A stretch of 64,000 bases of DNA from an uncultured Oscillospiraceae bacterium (GCA_904397845.1 CAJFOX010000030.1:1-64000), one strand, 5' to 3'; shown: positions 44,138 to 53,697, counted from the stretch's first letter. Numbers and translations: made by a program. Notes: generated by a model from the sequence alone, not told the origin.

Positions 44138-44716
44138 TTACAGCTCATACACTTCCGGGCATAGCTGGCGGATTTTCTCCCGCAGCCCTAAGAAATCCGC
44201 CAGCGCCGCCGGTTTATTGCCGGGATTGCGCAAAAGCGCTGCCGGATGAAAGGTTCCCATCATATGAATTCCACCCTTTTCCACCCATTGTCCATGCTCC
44301 CTGGTGACCTTAAAGCCGGGGTCGATGATCCGTGTAGCGCTGATCCTGCCCAGGCATACGATAATCCTGGGCTCCAGGATCCGGGTCTGCTCCCGCAGAT
44401 AACCTAAACAGGCCGCTACCTCCTCCGGCGCCGGATCCCGGTTTTCTGGCGGGCGGCATTTCACAATATTGGTGATATAGATATTCCGTTTTCGATCCAG
44501 ATCTACCACTGCCAGCATCTTGTCCAGAAGCTGGCCGCTGCGCCCTACAAAAGGCTCCCCCTGTTCATCCTCGTTTTTTCCCGGCGCCTCTCCAACCAAG
44601 AGCACCCTGGTCCGTGGGTTACCAACTCCCCAAACTGCCTGTGTCCGGGTCCGGCAAAGGCCGCAGCGCTCGCATTTTTGCAGGCTCATTTTCATCTGTT
44701 CCCATAGCTGCTCCAA
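44138..44716 (-). CDS. Family 4 uracil-DNA glycosylase
   Basis: Removes uracil from DNA in base-excision repair. The 192-residue protein carries the family 4 motif GEAPGKNEDEQGEPFVGRSGQLLDK, the HPAALLRNP motif near 165, and Cys residues (CxxC at 15-18, others near 85 and 100) fitting a 4Fe-4S cluster. The start is placed at a TTG with AGGGGG seven bases upstream. An ATG eight codons earlier overlaps a TATAAT box and would lie before the predicted start of transcription. Confidence 0.9.
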   Translation of the reverse strand: MEQLWEQMKMSLQKCERCGLCRTRTQAVWGVGNPRTRVLLVGEAPGKNEDEQGEPFVGRSGQLLDKMLAVVDLDRKRNIYITNIVKCRPPENRDPAPEEVAACLGYLREQTRILEPRIIVCLGRISATRIIDPGFKVTREHGQWVEKGGIHMMGTFHPAALLRNPGNKPAALADFLGLREKIRQLCPEVYEL

Positions 44717-44770
44717 AAGCTCGCCCCCTTTTTGTTCCATTATAGGGGAACATCCGCAAAAAATCCAGCA

Positions 44771-44800
44771 AAAAAGGCCGGTTTTGACAAAACCGGCCTT
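44771..44800 (-). terminator. Terminator after the BlaR1-like gene
   Basis: AAGGCCGGTTTT/AAAACCGGCCTT 12-bp stem with a 3-base loop, directly after the stop; the minus strand then has TTTTTG. Confidence 0.9.
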
Positions 44801-44808
44801 TTCGTCGT

Positions 44809-47442
44809 TCACTGCCCGGGATTCAGGATCTTCCAGAACAGTTCGTCGATGGCATAAGCCCTGCTATTTGCTTCTGGGCTTTCACAATCAAATACAATGG
44901 ATTGCTCCTCCCCTGTCATTGTGACGGTCAGCCAAGCGCCATTGAAAAAGAATTGTACTGTCACACCGTCGTCCCGGACAAGCTGGGCGCCGCAGGCGCC
45001 TCCGGTCGGCGGGTTCGGCTGGTCATTCGGATCATAGGGCCACGGCTCGCCCTGTAAAGCCTGAATAATCTCCAAAGCTTCTTCCACCTGGCTTTGATCC
45101 ATCTCGACCTGCTGAGTCTGGTCGCTGGGCGAGCTGGTCAAAACCAGCGATTGCAGGTTATCCATTGTAAAGCCTTGGAGTACCTGCTCCACCTTTTCCC
45201 AATCACCCTCTTCTGCATAACGCTGTCCGAAAACGCCTTCCATCTCGAAATCCAGATAAGCCTCTGCATAAAAGTCTGGCGGCGTTTCCTGCTCCGGCGC
45301 CGTCCGAACGCCAGTGACTGGATCCACTTCATACCGGGTCCAGGTCGGGTTGGAATATTGCCATGGCTCCGGGTAGCCTTCTGGATAAGCGGCGTCACCC
45401 AGCCGGCAGATCAACCGGCCGTTGAGCATAATATCCTTCATTTCTTCAATGGTATAAACCGTCCCGTCCAAGAGGGTAAATTGATAAACCCGTTTGGAGC
45501 CGGCTGCCGGGTCGGGATCTTCCACGCCGGTCACCGGCACCATGGAAAAGCTCCTGCAAAGATCCTGCGCCGCCTCGCCGGACAAGGACGCTGCTTCTAC
45601 CTGCGTACCGGAATACCTCTCTACTACCACCGTACCCACCTGCTGATCAGAAAAGGGGAGGTATTCGTACAGCAGGGGCGTATCTTCAGAGGAAGTGCCA
45701 TTGGATTCAAAGCGAACGGCGCTGACTGCCCATCCCGCACTTTCTCCGTTTCCCGGGTCTGCGAAATAGTCTAATGCGCAGATCATATCATAACTTCCCG
45801 CCGAAAGGCGCACCATTCGGCCAAACATTTCGTTGCCTTCTTCTACCGTAAAATCCTCAATCGAAGTCAGCTGCGGATACCGCGCGTCCGCTGGAAAGTC
45901 CTCAAAGCGTGGCTCCAGCGCATTGTTTTCCACTGTTCCGGCTTGATACTGCCGGATGATTTGCTGCAACGCCGCCAGGATTTGTTCTTTTTCTTCTGTA
46001 TCCTGCGGCTCCTTTGTCAAGGGAACCCAGGCGATTGTATTTTGGATGCTCTGCCACAATTCAGAATGATGCTCCTGCACCAATGCGTATTCGTCGGGAT
46101 ATTCTTCTGCAAAATCCTCCAGAGGATTATACGGAACAATCCGTCCACCGATCAGATATCCGTCCTGCCGCAGTAGCTCAACGGGCAGCGGCATGCCGTC
46201 GGCCTCCATCTGCGCCAGGGCCTTTTCCGTCATCAGGCAAAGGGTATACAGCTGTTCCTCAGCCGGAACATCCTTGAGCCAAAGCTGGACGGTGGTAACC
46301 TCCTCTGATGTTTCGACAAGCGCTTCCAGCCTGCCGTCAAAAACCGCAGGAATCTCAAAGGTCACTCTCCCCATTTCCCCCAAATCCACCTCCATGGATG
46401 GAGCAGACTGGTCCTGTCCATCCGGCAGGCTGGACGGTGACGAGGCCGTGCAGGCGGCAAAAATCCCAACGGCACCTGCCAACAGTACCACCAGGCATAA
46501 AGCCAAAACGCCCTTTCGTTTGTTGCGGCGGTCGAATAAGTTGCGCAGCCTTTCCTTTACGGATCTTCCGCTGCCGGAAAAATAGGTGGAAAACGCCGGC
46601 GCGCTGTGCCTTTTCCGCACCACCTCCAAAATGGTGCTACCATAATACCCGCGGCTTTCTCTGTCCATCCCCCGGATCACCTCATCATCGCAGGCAATTT
46701 CCACATCCCGCCCTGCCTGATGGGACATCCACCACACCAGCGGGTTAAACCAATGCAGCGCGTTTGCCAGCAAAAGCAGCATCTTATACCAAATGTCTCC
46801 CCGCCGCACATGCACCATCTCATGCTTGAGAATAAAATACAGAGCCCTCGTTTCATACGTTTCACTTACCAGCAGAAGCCGAGGGGAAAAAAGCCCCATC
46901 ACCATCGGCCCCGGAGCCTTCGGACAGATCAAAACCGGCATCGGCTTTCTCAAACCCGTTTCTCTTTGGAGCTGTTCGGCCAGCTCCAGAACCCGGCTAT
47001 CCTTTGCCGGTCGGCTCCACCGGCGCACCTGCCGGGCAAAATACAGATAAGAGGCCGCCTGCCACAGTAAAAACAAGACCGCGCCGGCCAGCCAAATCAT
47101 TGCCGCCAATTGCATGATCGTCACCGGCGTAGACGCCGCAGCTTGAGAAATCTGCACCGGCTCTCCCCCAGCGGCAGGCGGTACCGCCGAAATCTGTGCG
47201 GCGGTATCGGCCGCCGGCACGGAAAGCACTGTCCGGTTCGGGATCTGCACCTGCACCGGCGCCTTGGGCAGTGAAATATTGAGCGGAATCAAAAGCCGCG
47301 CCGCCAAAGCAAACCATACCCAATATCGCCATTTCGCCGCGTACCGGCGGCGCAGAAGCGGTGTCAGCGCAAGCAGTAAAAGAATTAGGATTGAAACCGA
47401 CGCCGTGATCTCCACAATGTTGGCAAACAGCATTTCCAGCAT
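44809..47442 (-). CDS. BlaR1-like M56 membrane metalloprotease with large extracellular region
   Basis: An 877-residue sensor-protease. The N-terminal 320 residues have membrane helices at about 10-30, 38-55 and 110-130, the zinc motif HEMVH at 207-211, the third ligand Glu in CDDEV near 254, and a helix at about 311-331. The remaining ~540 residues are predicted outside the cell and look mostly like non-catalytic beta-rich modules. I see no SxxK/SxN/KTG set of a penicillin-binding sensor. By analogy, signal binding activates the protease, which cleaves the BlaI-like repressor encoded two bases upstream. No beta-lactamase or pbp gene is in the window. Confidence 0.85.
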   Translation of the reverse strand: MLEMLFANIVEITASVSILILLLLALTPLLRRRYAAKWRYWVWFALAARLLIPLNISLPKAPVQVQIPNRTVLSVPAADTAAQISAVPPAAGGEPVQISQAAASTPVTIMQLAAMIWLAGAVLFLLWQAASYLYFARQVRRWSRPAKDSRVLELAEQLQRETGLRKPMPVLICPKAPGPMVMGLFSPRLLLVSETYETRALYFILKHEMVHVRRGDIWYKMLLLLANALHWFNPLVWWMSHQAGRDVEIACDDEVIRGMDRESRGYYGSTILEVVRKRHSAPAFSTYFSGSGRSVKERLRNLFDRRNKRKGVLALCLVVLLAGAVGIFAACTASSPSSLPDGQDQSAPSMEVDLGEMGRVTFEIPAVFDGRLEALVETSEEVTTVQLWLKDVPAEEQLYTLCLMTEKALAQMEADGMPLPVELLRQDGYLIGGRIVPYNPLEDFAEEYPDEYALVQEHHSELWQSIQNTIAWVPLTKEPQDTEEKEQILAALQQIIRQYQAGTVENNALEPRFEDFPADARYPQLTSIEDFTVEEGNEMFGRMVRLSAGSYDMICALDYFADPGNGESAGWAVSAVRFESNGTSSEDTPLLYEYLPFSDQQVGTVVVERYSGTQVEAASLSGEAAQDLCRSFSMVPVTGVEDPDPAAGSKRVYQFTLLDGTVYTIEEMKDIMLNGRLICRLGDAAYPEGYPEPWQYSNPTWTRYEVDPVTGVRTAPEQETPPDFYAEAYLDFEMEGVFGQRYAEEGDWEKVEQVLQGFTMDNLQSLVLTSSPSDQTQQVEMDQSQVEEALEIIQALQGEPWPYDPNDQPNPPTGGACGAQLVRDDGVTVQFFFNGAWLTVTMTGEEQSIVFDCESPEANSRAYAIDELFWKILNPGQ

Positions 47443-47443
47443 T

Positions 47444-47824
47444 TTATTCCCTCCCCTTTAACTCCTCTAACAACGCCTCCAGCTCTTTCAGCTGCGCTTC
47501 ATCCATTTTTTTATCCTGATACAGGGCTGCCACAAACCGCTTGACCGAGCTGCCGTACAGCCGATCCAGAACCGACCGGCTTTCAAATGCCAGATACTCT
47601 TCCTGCGTCACTGCCGGGCGGTAAAAATTCATTCTTCCTCTTTTTTCACAGGTGAGAAACCCCTTCTCTAACAGTCTGGAAAGATAAGTATTCATGGTAT
47701 TGATATTCCAGTGCTTATCTTTCAGCTTCTGGTCAAAGTAAGAGCGGGGCACCTCCCCTTCAGCTTCCCACAAGACGAGCATAACCTCCAATTCCGTATC
47801 AGGCAGCCGCCGCATTTTTCCCAT
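47444..47824 (-). CDS. BlaI/MecI-type transcriptional repressor
   Basis: A 126-residue winged-helix repressor of the Penicillinase_R family. The wHTH spans about 5-75 (NTMNTYLSRLLEKGFLTCEK holds the recognition helix), followed by a dimerisation helix region. The start at MGKMRRL has AAGGGG seven bases before it; six extra in-frame residues begin at GTG. Coupled to the M56 protease gene and likely autoregulated through the palindrome in its promoter. Confidence 0.9.
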   Translation of the reverse strand: MGKMRRLPDTELEVMLVLWEAEGEVPRSYFDQKLKDKHWNINTMNTYLSRLLEKGFLTCEKRGRMNFYRPAVTQEEYLAFESRSVLDRLYGSSVKRFVAALYQDKKMDEAQLKELEALLEELKGRE

Positions 47825-47850
47825 TTTTCTTCCCCTTTCCACATGCAGAT

Positions 47851-47898
47851 TATTTACGACATTTGAAGTATATCTATATACTACACTTGACGTAAATA
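47851..47898. promoter_or_regulatory. Concentric palindrome operator of the BlaI/BlaR1-like pair
   Basis: TATTTACG (47851-47858) and CGTAAATA (47891-47898) form an outer 8-bp repeat. A 16-bp palindrome (AGTATAT-CT-ATATACT, 47867-47882) shares the same centre. Between them are two similar 8-mers, ACATTTGA and ACACTTGA, in direct orientation. The site overlaps the -10 box, as expected for repression. Confidence 0.6.
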
Positions 47899-47906
47899 TT
47901 TGTCAA
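47878..47906 (-). promoter_or_regulatory. Sigma-A promoter of the BlaI/BlaR1-like pair
   Basis: Minus strand TTGACA (47901-47906), 17-base spacer, TAGTAT (47878-47883), inside the palindromic operator. Confidence 0.75.
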
Positions 47907-47961
47907 CCCCTTGATATGCATTTCGGCACTGCTTTATGGTAGATTCTCTTATTTTTTCACG

Positions 47962-47996
47962 AAAAAAAGAGGCGGAAGTCTCAAAATTCCCGCCTC
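47962..47996 (-). terminator. Terminator of malQ-glgP
   Basis: GAGGCGG/CCGCCTC stem; the minus strand continues with TTTTTTT. It lies 26 bases after the glgP stop. Confidence 0.85.
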
Positions 47997-48021
47997 TTTT
48001 CTTTTTCTCGGGCAAAATCGG

Positions 48022-50367
48022 TTAATGGTCCTCCGGTTTTACCCGCCAAATTTCATTTGCGTATTCCAGAATGGTTCGGTCGCTGGAAAAAACGCCCGCG
48101 CCAGCCGTGTTCAGCAGGCATTTTCGGGTGAACGCTACCCGTTGGGCATAATCTCGATTGGCCTGGCGCTTGGCGTCACAGTAAGGCAAAAAATCCAACA
48201 GCAAATAGTACTGATCCGGCCTATGCCAGCTGGCGCCGATGGTTAAAGAATCATACAGCTCTCGGAACATTCCGGTGCCGCCGTCAGAAAAAGTGCCGTC
48301 GATCAACGTCTCCACCACCCGGCGGATCCGGGCGTTTTCCTGCAGAATCCGGGCCGGATCATATCCATCCAGCGCCGTCAGCTGTTCCACCGTTGCACCG
48401 AAGATATAGTTGTTTTCCCGTCCCGCCTGTTCCACGATCTCGATGTTGGCGCCATCCAACGTTCCCAGCGTTACCGCGCCGTTTAGCATAAATTTCATAT
48501 TGCTGGTGCCTGAGGCTTCCGTTCCGGCGGTGGAAATCTGCTCGGATACATCCGCTGCGGGAATCAGCTTTTCCGCATAGGAAACATTATAATTTTGTAC
48601 AAACAGCACCTGCAGCCGGTCTTTGGTGTCCGGGTCGCTGTTGATTTGCTTTGCAATCTCATTGATATACTTAATGATCCCTTTGGCCCGGTAATAACCA
48701 GGGGCCGCTTTGGCGCCAAAGAGAAAAACAGTCGGATGCCAGCCGTCCAAGCCGCCATCCTTCAGCGCAAAATAGGTATCCAAAATGGAAAAGGCGTTTA
48801 AAAGCTGTCGCTTGTATTCATGCAGGCGCTTGATCTGTACGTCGAACAAAAAGTCCGGCCGCAGGTGCACTCCCTCTTTTTTCTCGATATAATCGCACAG
48901 CTGCCGTTTCTTTTCCTGTTTGATTGCGGCAAACCGCTCCAACACGCCGATATCATCCGCATACTGCTCCAGTTTTTTGAGCCTGGTAAGATCAGTCTGC
49001 CAGCCGTCTCCGCAAAGTTCAGTGACCAGCGCGGACAGCTCTGGATTGCACAAAGCCAGCCAACGGCGCTGGGTAATGCCGTTCGTCTTATTTTGAAAAC
49101 GCTCCGGGTACAGCCGGTACCACTCTTTGAGCGCGTCGTTTTTGAGAATTTCCGTGTGGATTCTGGCTACGCCGTTCACCGTATGCCCGGCAAAAATCGC
49201 CATACGCGCCATATGGATGGTCTGCCCGTCAATAATGCGGTAGGCATTTCTCTGCTGTGGCAAAACTCCCTTTGCCTCCAACTGGCGCATCAGGGCATTA
49301 TGCAGCATCACCACATAAGGATACACCTGGGGAATCACGGAGCAGAACAGGGGAATGCTCCACTTTTCCAGCGCCTCCGCCATGATGGTATGATTGGTAT
49401 AGGAAAAAGTCGTTTGCACTACTGAGAATGCCTGGTCAAAGGAAAGCAGATGCTCTTCCATCAAAAGGCGCAGCAGCTCTGGAATCGCCACAGTGGGATG
49501 GGTGTCGTTCAGCTGTATGGCATAGCGCTCTCCAAAACCGGAAAAATCCTCTCCATATTCGCTGATATACCGGGCCACCAGCGTTTGCATGGTGGCGCTG
49601 GTAAAAAAGTACTGCTGTTTTAACCGCAGCCGCTTCCCTTCATCGGTATCGTCATTGGGATATAACACGGCGGAAATATCTTCCGCCCGATTTTTCTGCC
49701 GCACCGCTTCGTCATACTTCTGGCGGTTAAACAGATCGAAATCAAAGGCTTCCAGCGCCTCGGCCTGCCACAGCCTCAGGGTATTGACCGTTCCTTTCCC
49801 ATAGCCGATGACCGGCATATCGTAAGGCACCGCCTTTACGGTCTGGTCTGCAAAGCGGATCAAAACGGTTTCCTCTTCCCGGCGCACACTCCATGGATCG
49901 CCGAACTGCAGCCAATCGTCCGCCTCTTCTCTTTGGAATCCGTCCTCGAACCGCTGGCGGAACAGGCCATACCGGTAGCGGATGCCAAAGCCATCCAGCG
50001 GGATGCGCAGGGTTGCGGCGGAATCCAGAAAGCAGGCGGCCAGCCGCCCCAGCCCGCCGTTTCCCAAGGCGTCGTCCTCAATTTGCTCGAAAACCGCCGG
50101 GTCAATGCCATGATTTTGTAAAAAAGCCTTGCAGCGGTCTAAAAGGCCTAGATTCAGCAGATTGCTGTAAATGAGCCGCCCAAGCAAAAACTCAGCCGAA
50201 AGATAGCAGGCCCGCTTGGAAGCCTTTTTTTCTTTCCAGCGGGGGGCTGCCTGCGACATTGCAGCTTTGGAAGCCGCATGATAAAGCTGCCTGACACTGG
50301 CTTTCTCCAGCGGGACACTGTCCTCCAAATCTAAAAGCGTCAGCATCTTATTTTCAAAATCCTGCAA
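48022..50367 (-). CDS. glgP: Glycogen/maltodextrin phosphorylase
   Basis: Releases glucose-1-phosphate from alpha-1,4-glucans using PLP. The 781-residue protein shows the family features RACYLSAEFLLGRL, LGNGGLGRLAACFLDS near 100, IQLNDTHPTVAIPEL near 285 and the C-terminal EASGTSNMKFMLNGAVTLGTLDGANIEI with the PLP-binding region. It starts at a TTG with AGGAGG eight bases upstream. It lies 15 bases after malQ. Confidence 0.96.
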   Translation of the reverse strand: MQDFENKMLTLLDLEDSVPLEKASVRQLYHAASKAAMSQAAPRWKEKKASKRACYLSAEFLLGRLIYSNLLNLGLLDRCKAFLQNHGIDPAVFEQIEDDALGNGGLGRLAACFLDSAATLRIPLDGFGIRYRYGLFRQRFEDGFQREEADDWLQFGDPWSVRREEETVLIRFADQTVKAVPYDMPVIGYGKGTVNTLRLWQAEALEAFDFDLFNRQKYDEAVRQKNRAEDISAVLYPNDDTDEGKRLRLKQQYFFTSATMQTLVARYISEYGEDFSGFGERYAIQLNDTHPTVAIPELLRLLMEEHLLSFDQAFSVVQTTFSYTNHTIMAEALEKWSIPLFCSVIPQVYPYVVMLHNALMRQLEAKGVLPQQRNAYRIIDGQTIHMARMAIFAGHTVNGVARIHTEILKNDALKEWYRLYPERFQNKTNGITQRRWLALCNPELSALVTELCGDGWQTDLTRLKKLEQYADDIGVLERFAAIKQEKKRQLCDYIEKKEGVHLRPDFLFDVQIKRLHEYKRQLLNAFSILDTYFALKDGGLDGWHPTVFLFGAKAAPGYYRAKGIIKYINEIAKQINSDPDTKDRLQVLFVQNYNVSYAEKLIPAADVSEQISTAGTEASGTSNMKFMLNGAVTLGTLDGANIEIVEQAGRENNYIFGATVEQLTALDGYDPARILQENARIRRVVETLIDGTFSDGGTGMFRELYDSLTIGASWHRPDQYYLLLDFLPYCDAKRQANRDYAQRVAFTRKCLLNTAGAGVFSSDRTILEYANEIWRVKPEDH

Positions 50368-50382
50368 CAGGGTTCCTCCTCT

Positions 50383-51879
50383 CTATCTACCGTAAAGCTC
50401 GGTTAAATCCCTGATTTTTACGGCCAAATCCCCGTTTAGCTGCCCTTTGACCAACCGCCAGCACCAATTTCCGCCCAAAGTAGAGGGCGTGTTGATGCGC
50501 GCCTGGTTATCCAGCCCCAAAAAATCCTGCATCTGGAATACCGCCGTGTCCGCACAGCTGGCATAGCCTGACCGGATCAGCGCCCAGGGGATCTGCACAT
50601 TCTGTGGCACGTTCAGGTACCGGCGGGCAAACCGCAGCATCTGGCGGTTCTGCCCCGGGCCAAAAAATCCGGCCAGCGTTTCATTGTCGTGGGTGCCGCC
50701 GTATATCACCATATTCTTTTCAAAATGGCAGGGCAAATTTTCGTTAGAGCTGTCACTGTCAAAGGCGAATTCCATCAGCTTCATCCCCGGATAGCCGCTT
50801 TTTTTCAAAAGGCGGCGCACCGCCGGGGTCACGACGCCCAGATCCTCGGCGATGATCTTTTTCCCCTTTAAAACCGGAGTAATCGCGTCCAAAAGCTTTT
50901 CACCGGGGCCGGGCATCCACTGGCCGTTCATGGCCGTATTTTCCCCTGCCGGAATCGCATAATAGTTGACTACGCCAATGAAATGGTCGATGCGGATCAG
51001 ATCGTACAGCGCTGCGGAAGACGACATTCTTGCTTTCCACCAGGCAAAACCGTCCCGCTCCATGGCCTGCCAGTCGTACAGCGGGTTCCCCCAAAGCTGC
51101 CCGGTGGCAGAGAACATATCTGGCGGCACGCCTGCCACAGCGGTCGGCCGCCGGCTTTCATCCAGCTGGAAAAGATCCCCTTCTACCCAGACGTCAGCGC
51201 TGTCCATCGCCACATAAATAGGAATATCGCCAATGATCGAAATCCCGTTTTGGTTGGCATAGGTCTTGAGTTTTTCCCACTGGGAAAAAAACAGATACTG
51301 GACGTACTGCCAAAAGGATATTTCCTGCTGAAGACGTTCCCGGTATTCGGCCAAGGCCGCGGGACGGCGCAGGCGTACTTCTTCCGGCCACGCCTGCCAT
51401 TGGCGCCCGTCAAAGCAGCCTTTGAGCGCCATAAACAAAGCATAGTCGCCCAACCAGCCCTTATTTTTTTCACAAAAGGAGAGAAAAGCCGTGTCCTGCT
51501 CCCATCCGCTGCGAAGCCATGCTTTTTTTAAAATGGAAAAACGGTTGGCGTACAGCTTTGCATAGTCTACCCAATCGGGGCGCAGGCCCCAGTCTGGCTC
51601 CTCAGCTTCCCCTGGCAGCAGCAGTCCCTGCTGTGTCAGCGCCTGAAGATCGATATAATACGGGTTCCCCGCAAAAGCGGAAAAACTTTGATAAGGGCTG
51701 TCTCCATAGCCGGTAGGTCCCAGCGGAAGGACCTGCCAATAACGCTGGCCCGCTGCGGCCAGAAAATCCACAAAACAATAGGCTTCCCGCCCGAAAGTGC
51801 CGATCCCGTAATCCGACGGAAGGCAGGATACGGGCAACAGCACACCGGCCCCGCGGCCCAAGGGTTTTTGTTTTTTCAC
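50383..51879 (-). CDS. malQ: 4-alpha-glucanotransferase (amylomaltase)
   Basis: A GH77 enzyme that rearranges maltodextrins so that glycogen phosphorylase can use them. The 498-residue protein has GAGVLLPVSCLPS near the start, YWQVLPLGPTGYGDSPYQS near 50, DLIRIDHFIG (nucleophile Asp region) near 290, AEDLG near 345 (acid/base) and YGGTHDNET near 395. It starts at GTG with a weak AAGGA upstream. Head of a two-gene operon behind a good promoter. Confidence 0.95.
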   Translation of the reverse strand: MKKQKPLGRGAGVLLPVSCLPSDYGIGTFGREAYCFVDFLAAAGQRYWQVLPLGPTGYGDSPYQSFSAFAGNPYYIDLQALTQQGLLLPGEAEEPDWGLRPDWVDYAKLYANRFSILKKAWLRSGWEQDTAFLSFCEKNKGWLGDYALFMALKGCFDGRQWQAWPEEVRLRRPAALAEYRERLQQEISFWQYVQYLFFSQWEKLKTYANQNGISIIGDIPIYVAMDSADVWVEGDLFQLDESRRPTAVAGVPPDMFSATGQLWGNPLYDWQAMERDGFAWWKARMSSSAALYDLIRIDHFIGVVNYYAIPAGENTAMNGQWMPGPGEKLLDAITPVLKGKKIIAEDLGVVTPAVRRLLKKSGYPGMKLMEFAFDSDSSNENLPCHFEKNMVIYGGTHDNETLAGFFGPGQNRQMLRFARRYLNVPQNVQIPWALIRSGYASCADTAVFQMQDFLGLDNQARINTPSTLGGNWCWRLVKGQLNGDLAVKIRDLTELYGR

Positions 51880-51947
51880 AATCCAAACACCGTTCCTTTT
51901 TTATTTCAAGGCTTTATCAGGCTTTCTTCGTAGCATTTTCTTCCATT

Positions 51948-51976
51948 ATCATACTCCCTAGGCGCTTTGCCGTCAA
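51948..51976 (-). promoter_or_regulatory. Sigma-A promoter of malQ-glgP
   Basis: Minus strand TTGACG (51971-51976), 17-base spacer, TATGAT (51948-51953). Confidence 0.75.
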
Positions 51977-52015
51977 ACCAATCCATTCCGGCATCGATGC
52001 ACGTCAACCCCCGGA

Positions 52016-52855
52016 TCATCCCTTGACCGCGCCAGCCATCACGCCCCGGATAATATATTTCTGACAGGCGAGATAAAAAATAACGATGGGGATAATCGCC
52101 AGCACCAACGTGGCCATCAGCGCGCCCATGTCCCGGGATCCGTAGCCGCCCTGCAGATACTGTACTGCGATGGGAATGGTGCGGTAGCGGCTGCCGATTA
52201 CCAGATAGGGCAGCAGATAATCATTCCAGATCCACATGGCGTTGAGGATTGCCACCGTGACAGCGGTAGGCTTTAGAATGGGAAACACAACGAAAAAGAA
52301 AGTCTGCCAAGGGCGGCAGCCGTCAATCATGGCCGCCTCCTCCACATCCAATGGGATGGACTTGATAAACCCGCTGTATAAAAAAACCGATAATCCGGAT
52401 CCAAAGCCCAGATACAACAGGATAATTCCTACCGGATTATCCAAACGCAAAAGGTTTGCCATCTTCGACATGGTGAACATGACCATTTGAAACGGAACGA
52501 TCATACTGAAAACAAACAGGTAATAAAGCCCGTTTGCCGCTCGTGTCCCAGCCCGCACCAGATACCAGGCGGTCATGGCAGTAAACAGCACGATGGCCGC
52601 CACCGAAAAAAGGGTGATAAATGCCGAATAGCCGAAAGCAGAGAAAAAGTCCACCTTTTCAATCCCGTTCCAGTAATTTCGAAGGCCCACAAACGTTTCG
52701 GAGTTGGGCAGCGCAAACGGCGCGTCGGAAATATAAAACTGGCCTTTCAACGAATTCATTAGAACCAGAAAGACCGGAATCAGAAAAAAGACGGCCAGGA
52801 CTGTCAAAAAAGCAGTCAGCAAAATACCGCGCCAGCCTTTGGATTCGTTTTTCAC
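52016..52855 (-). CDS. Sugar ABC transporter permease, MalG type
   Basis: A 279-residue inner-membrane permease with six helices and the EAA loop (EEAAMIDGCRPWQTFFFVVFPILKP near 190) that docks to the ATPase. The MalG-like C-terminus ends YIIRGVMAGAVKG. It overlaps the partner permease by four bases. No ATPase is encoded here, so a shared MsmX-type ATPase is likely. It lies next to the maltodextrin enzymes, making a maltodextrin or oligosaccharide substrate plausible. Confidence 0.9.
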   Translation of the reverse strand: MKNESKGWRGILLTAFLTVLAVFFLIPVFLVLMNSLKGQFYISDAPFALPNSETFVGLRNYWNGIEKVDFFSAFGYSAFITLFSVAAIVLFTAMTAWYLVRAGTRAANGLYYLFVFSMIVPFQMVMFTMSKMANLLRLDNPVGIILLYLGFGSGLSVFLYSGFIKSIPLDVEEAAMIDGCRPWQTFFFVVFPILKPTAVTVAILNAMWIWNDYLLPYLVIGSRYRTIPIAVQYLQGGYGSRDMGALMATLVLAIIPIVIFYLACQKYIIRGVMAGAVKG

Positions 52856-53697
52856 TGCTCCACCTCCCTGCTTCGGGTCGCCCTGAGCTGAAGGAATGCA
52901 ATCACCGCCACCATCAGGAAAAACAGAACCGCTTTGGCCTGTCCGACCCCTTCGTCCCCGATCCGCCCGTAAAAGGTGTTATAGATATCCAACGCCAGCA
53001 TCGCCGTCTTTTTCATGGGCGCGCCGGCGGTCAGGGCAAAGTTCTGGTCGAACAGTTTAAAAGAATTGGTCAGCGTCAGAAAGGTACAGATGGTGATGGA
53101 CGGCATTACCATCGGGATCGTTACGCGCCGAAGCTTCTGCCAGGGGGAGGCGCCGTCTATTTCGGCCGCTTCCAATACGTCTCCCGGCAGGTTCTGCAGG
53201 CCCGCAATATAAATAATCATCATGTAACCGATCATCTGCCAATTCATTAACACCACCAGGCCCCAAAAGCCATACTTGGGGTCATAGGTGATATCTACTC
53301 CAGCACTGAGCAGCAGCCCATTGATGATCAGCTGCCAGATATAGCCCAGCACAATGCCGCCGATGAGGTTCGGCATGAAAAACACCGTCCGAAACAGGTT
53401 TGTTCCCCGGATCCCTCTAGTTAAAAGAAGAGCCAGCCCAAATGCCAGCAAATTGACCGAAAGCACTGATACTACAGTGAACGCCACTGTGATCCACAGA
53501 GCATGAAGAAAGTCGTTATTATCGGTAAACACCCGGATATAGTTTTCCCATCCCACCCACTGGGTGTTGGTAACGGTGGTGAATTTGGTAAAGGATAAAT
53601 AAAGGCCAAACAAAAACGGGATCAGAAAAGCGATAACAAACGCCGCCAGCGTTGGCAGCACAAAAACCGCAAAATATTTTCGTAAGCTCTTTTGCAT
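52852..53697 (-). CDS. Sugar ABC transporter permease, MalF type
   Basis: A 281-residue permease with six helices and the EAA loop (EAAEIDGASPWQKLRRVTIPMVMP near 190). The start at MQKSLRK is set by AGGAG seven bases upstream; a GTG two codons earlier is possible. Forms the channel with the MalG-type partner. Confidence 0.9.
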   Translation of the reverse strand: MQKSLRKYFAVFVLPTLAAFVIAFLIPFLFGLYLSFTKFTTVTNTQWVGWENYIRVFTDNNDFLHALWITVAFTVVSVLSVNLLAFGLALLLTRGIRGTNLFRTVFFMPNLIGGIVLGYIWQLIINGLLLSAGVDITYDPKYGFWGLVVLMNWQMIGYMMIIYIAGLQNLPGDVLEAAEIDGASPWQKLRRVTIPMVMPSITICTFLTLTNSFKLFDQNFALTAGAPMKKTAMLALDIYNTFYGRIGDEGVGQAKAVLFFLMVAVIAFLQLRATRSREVEQ

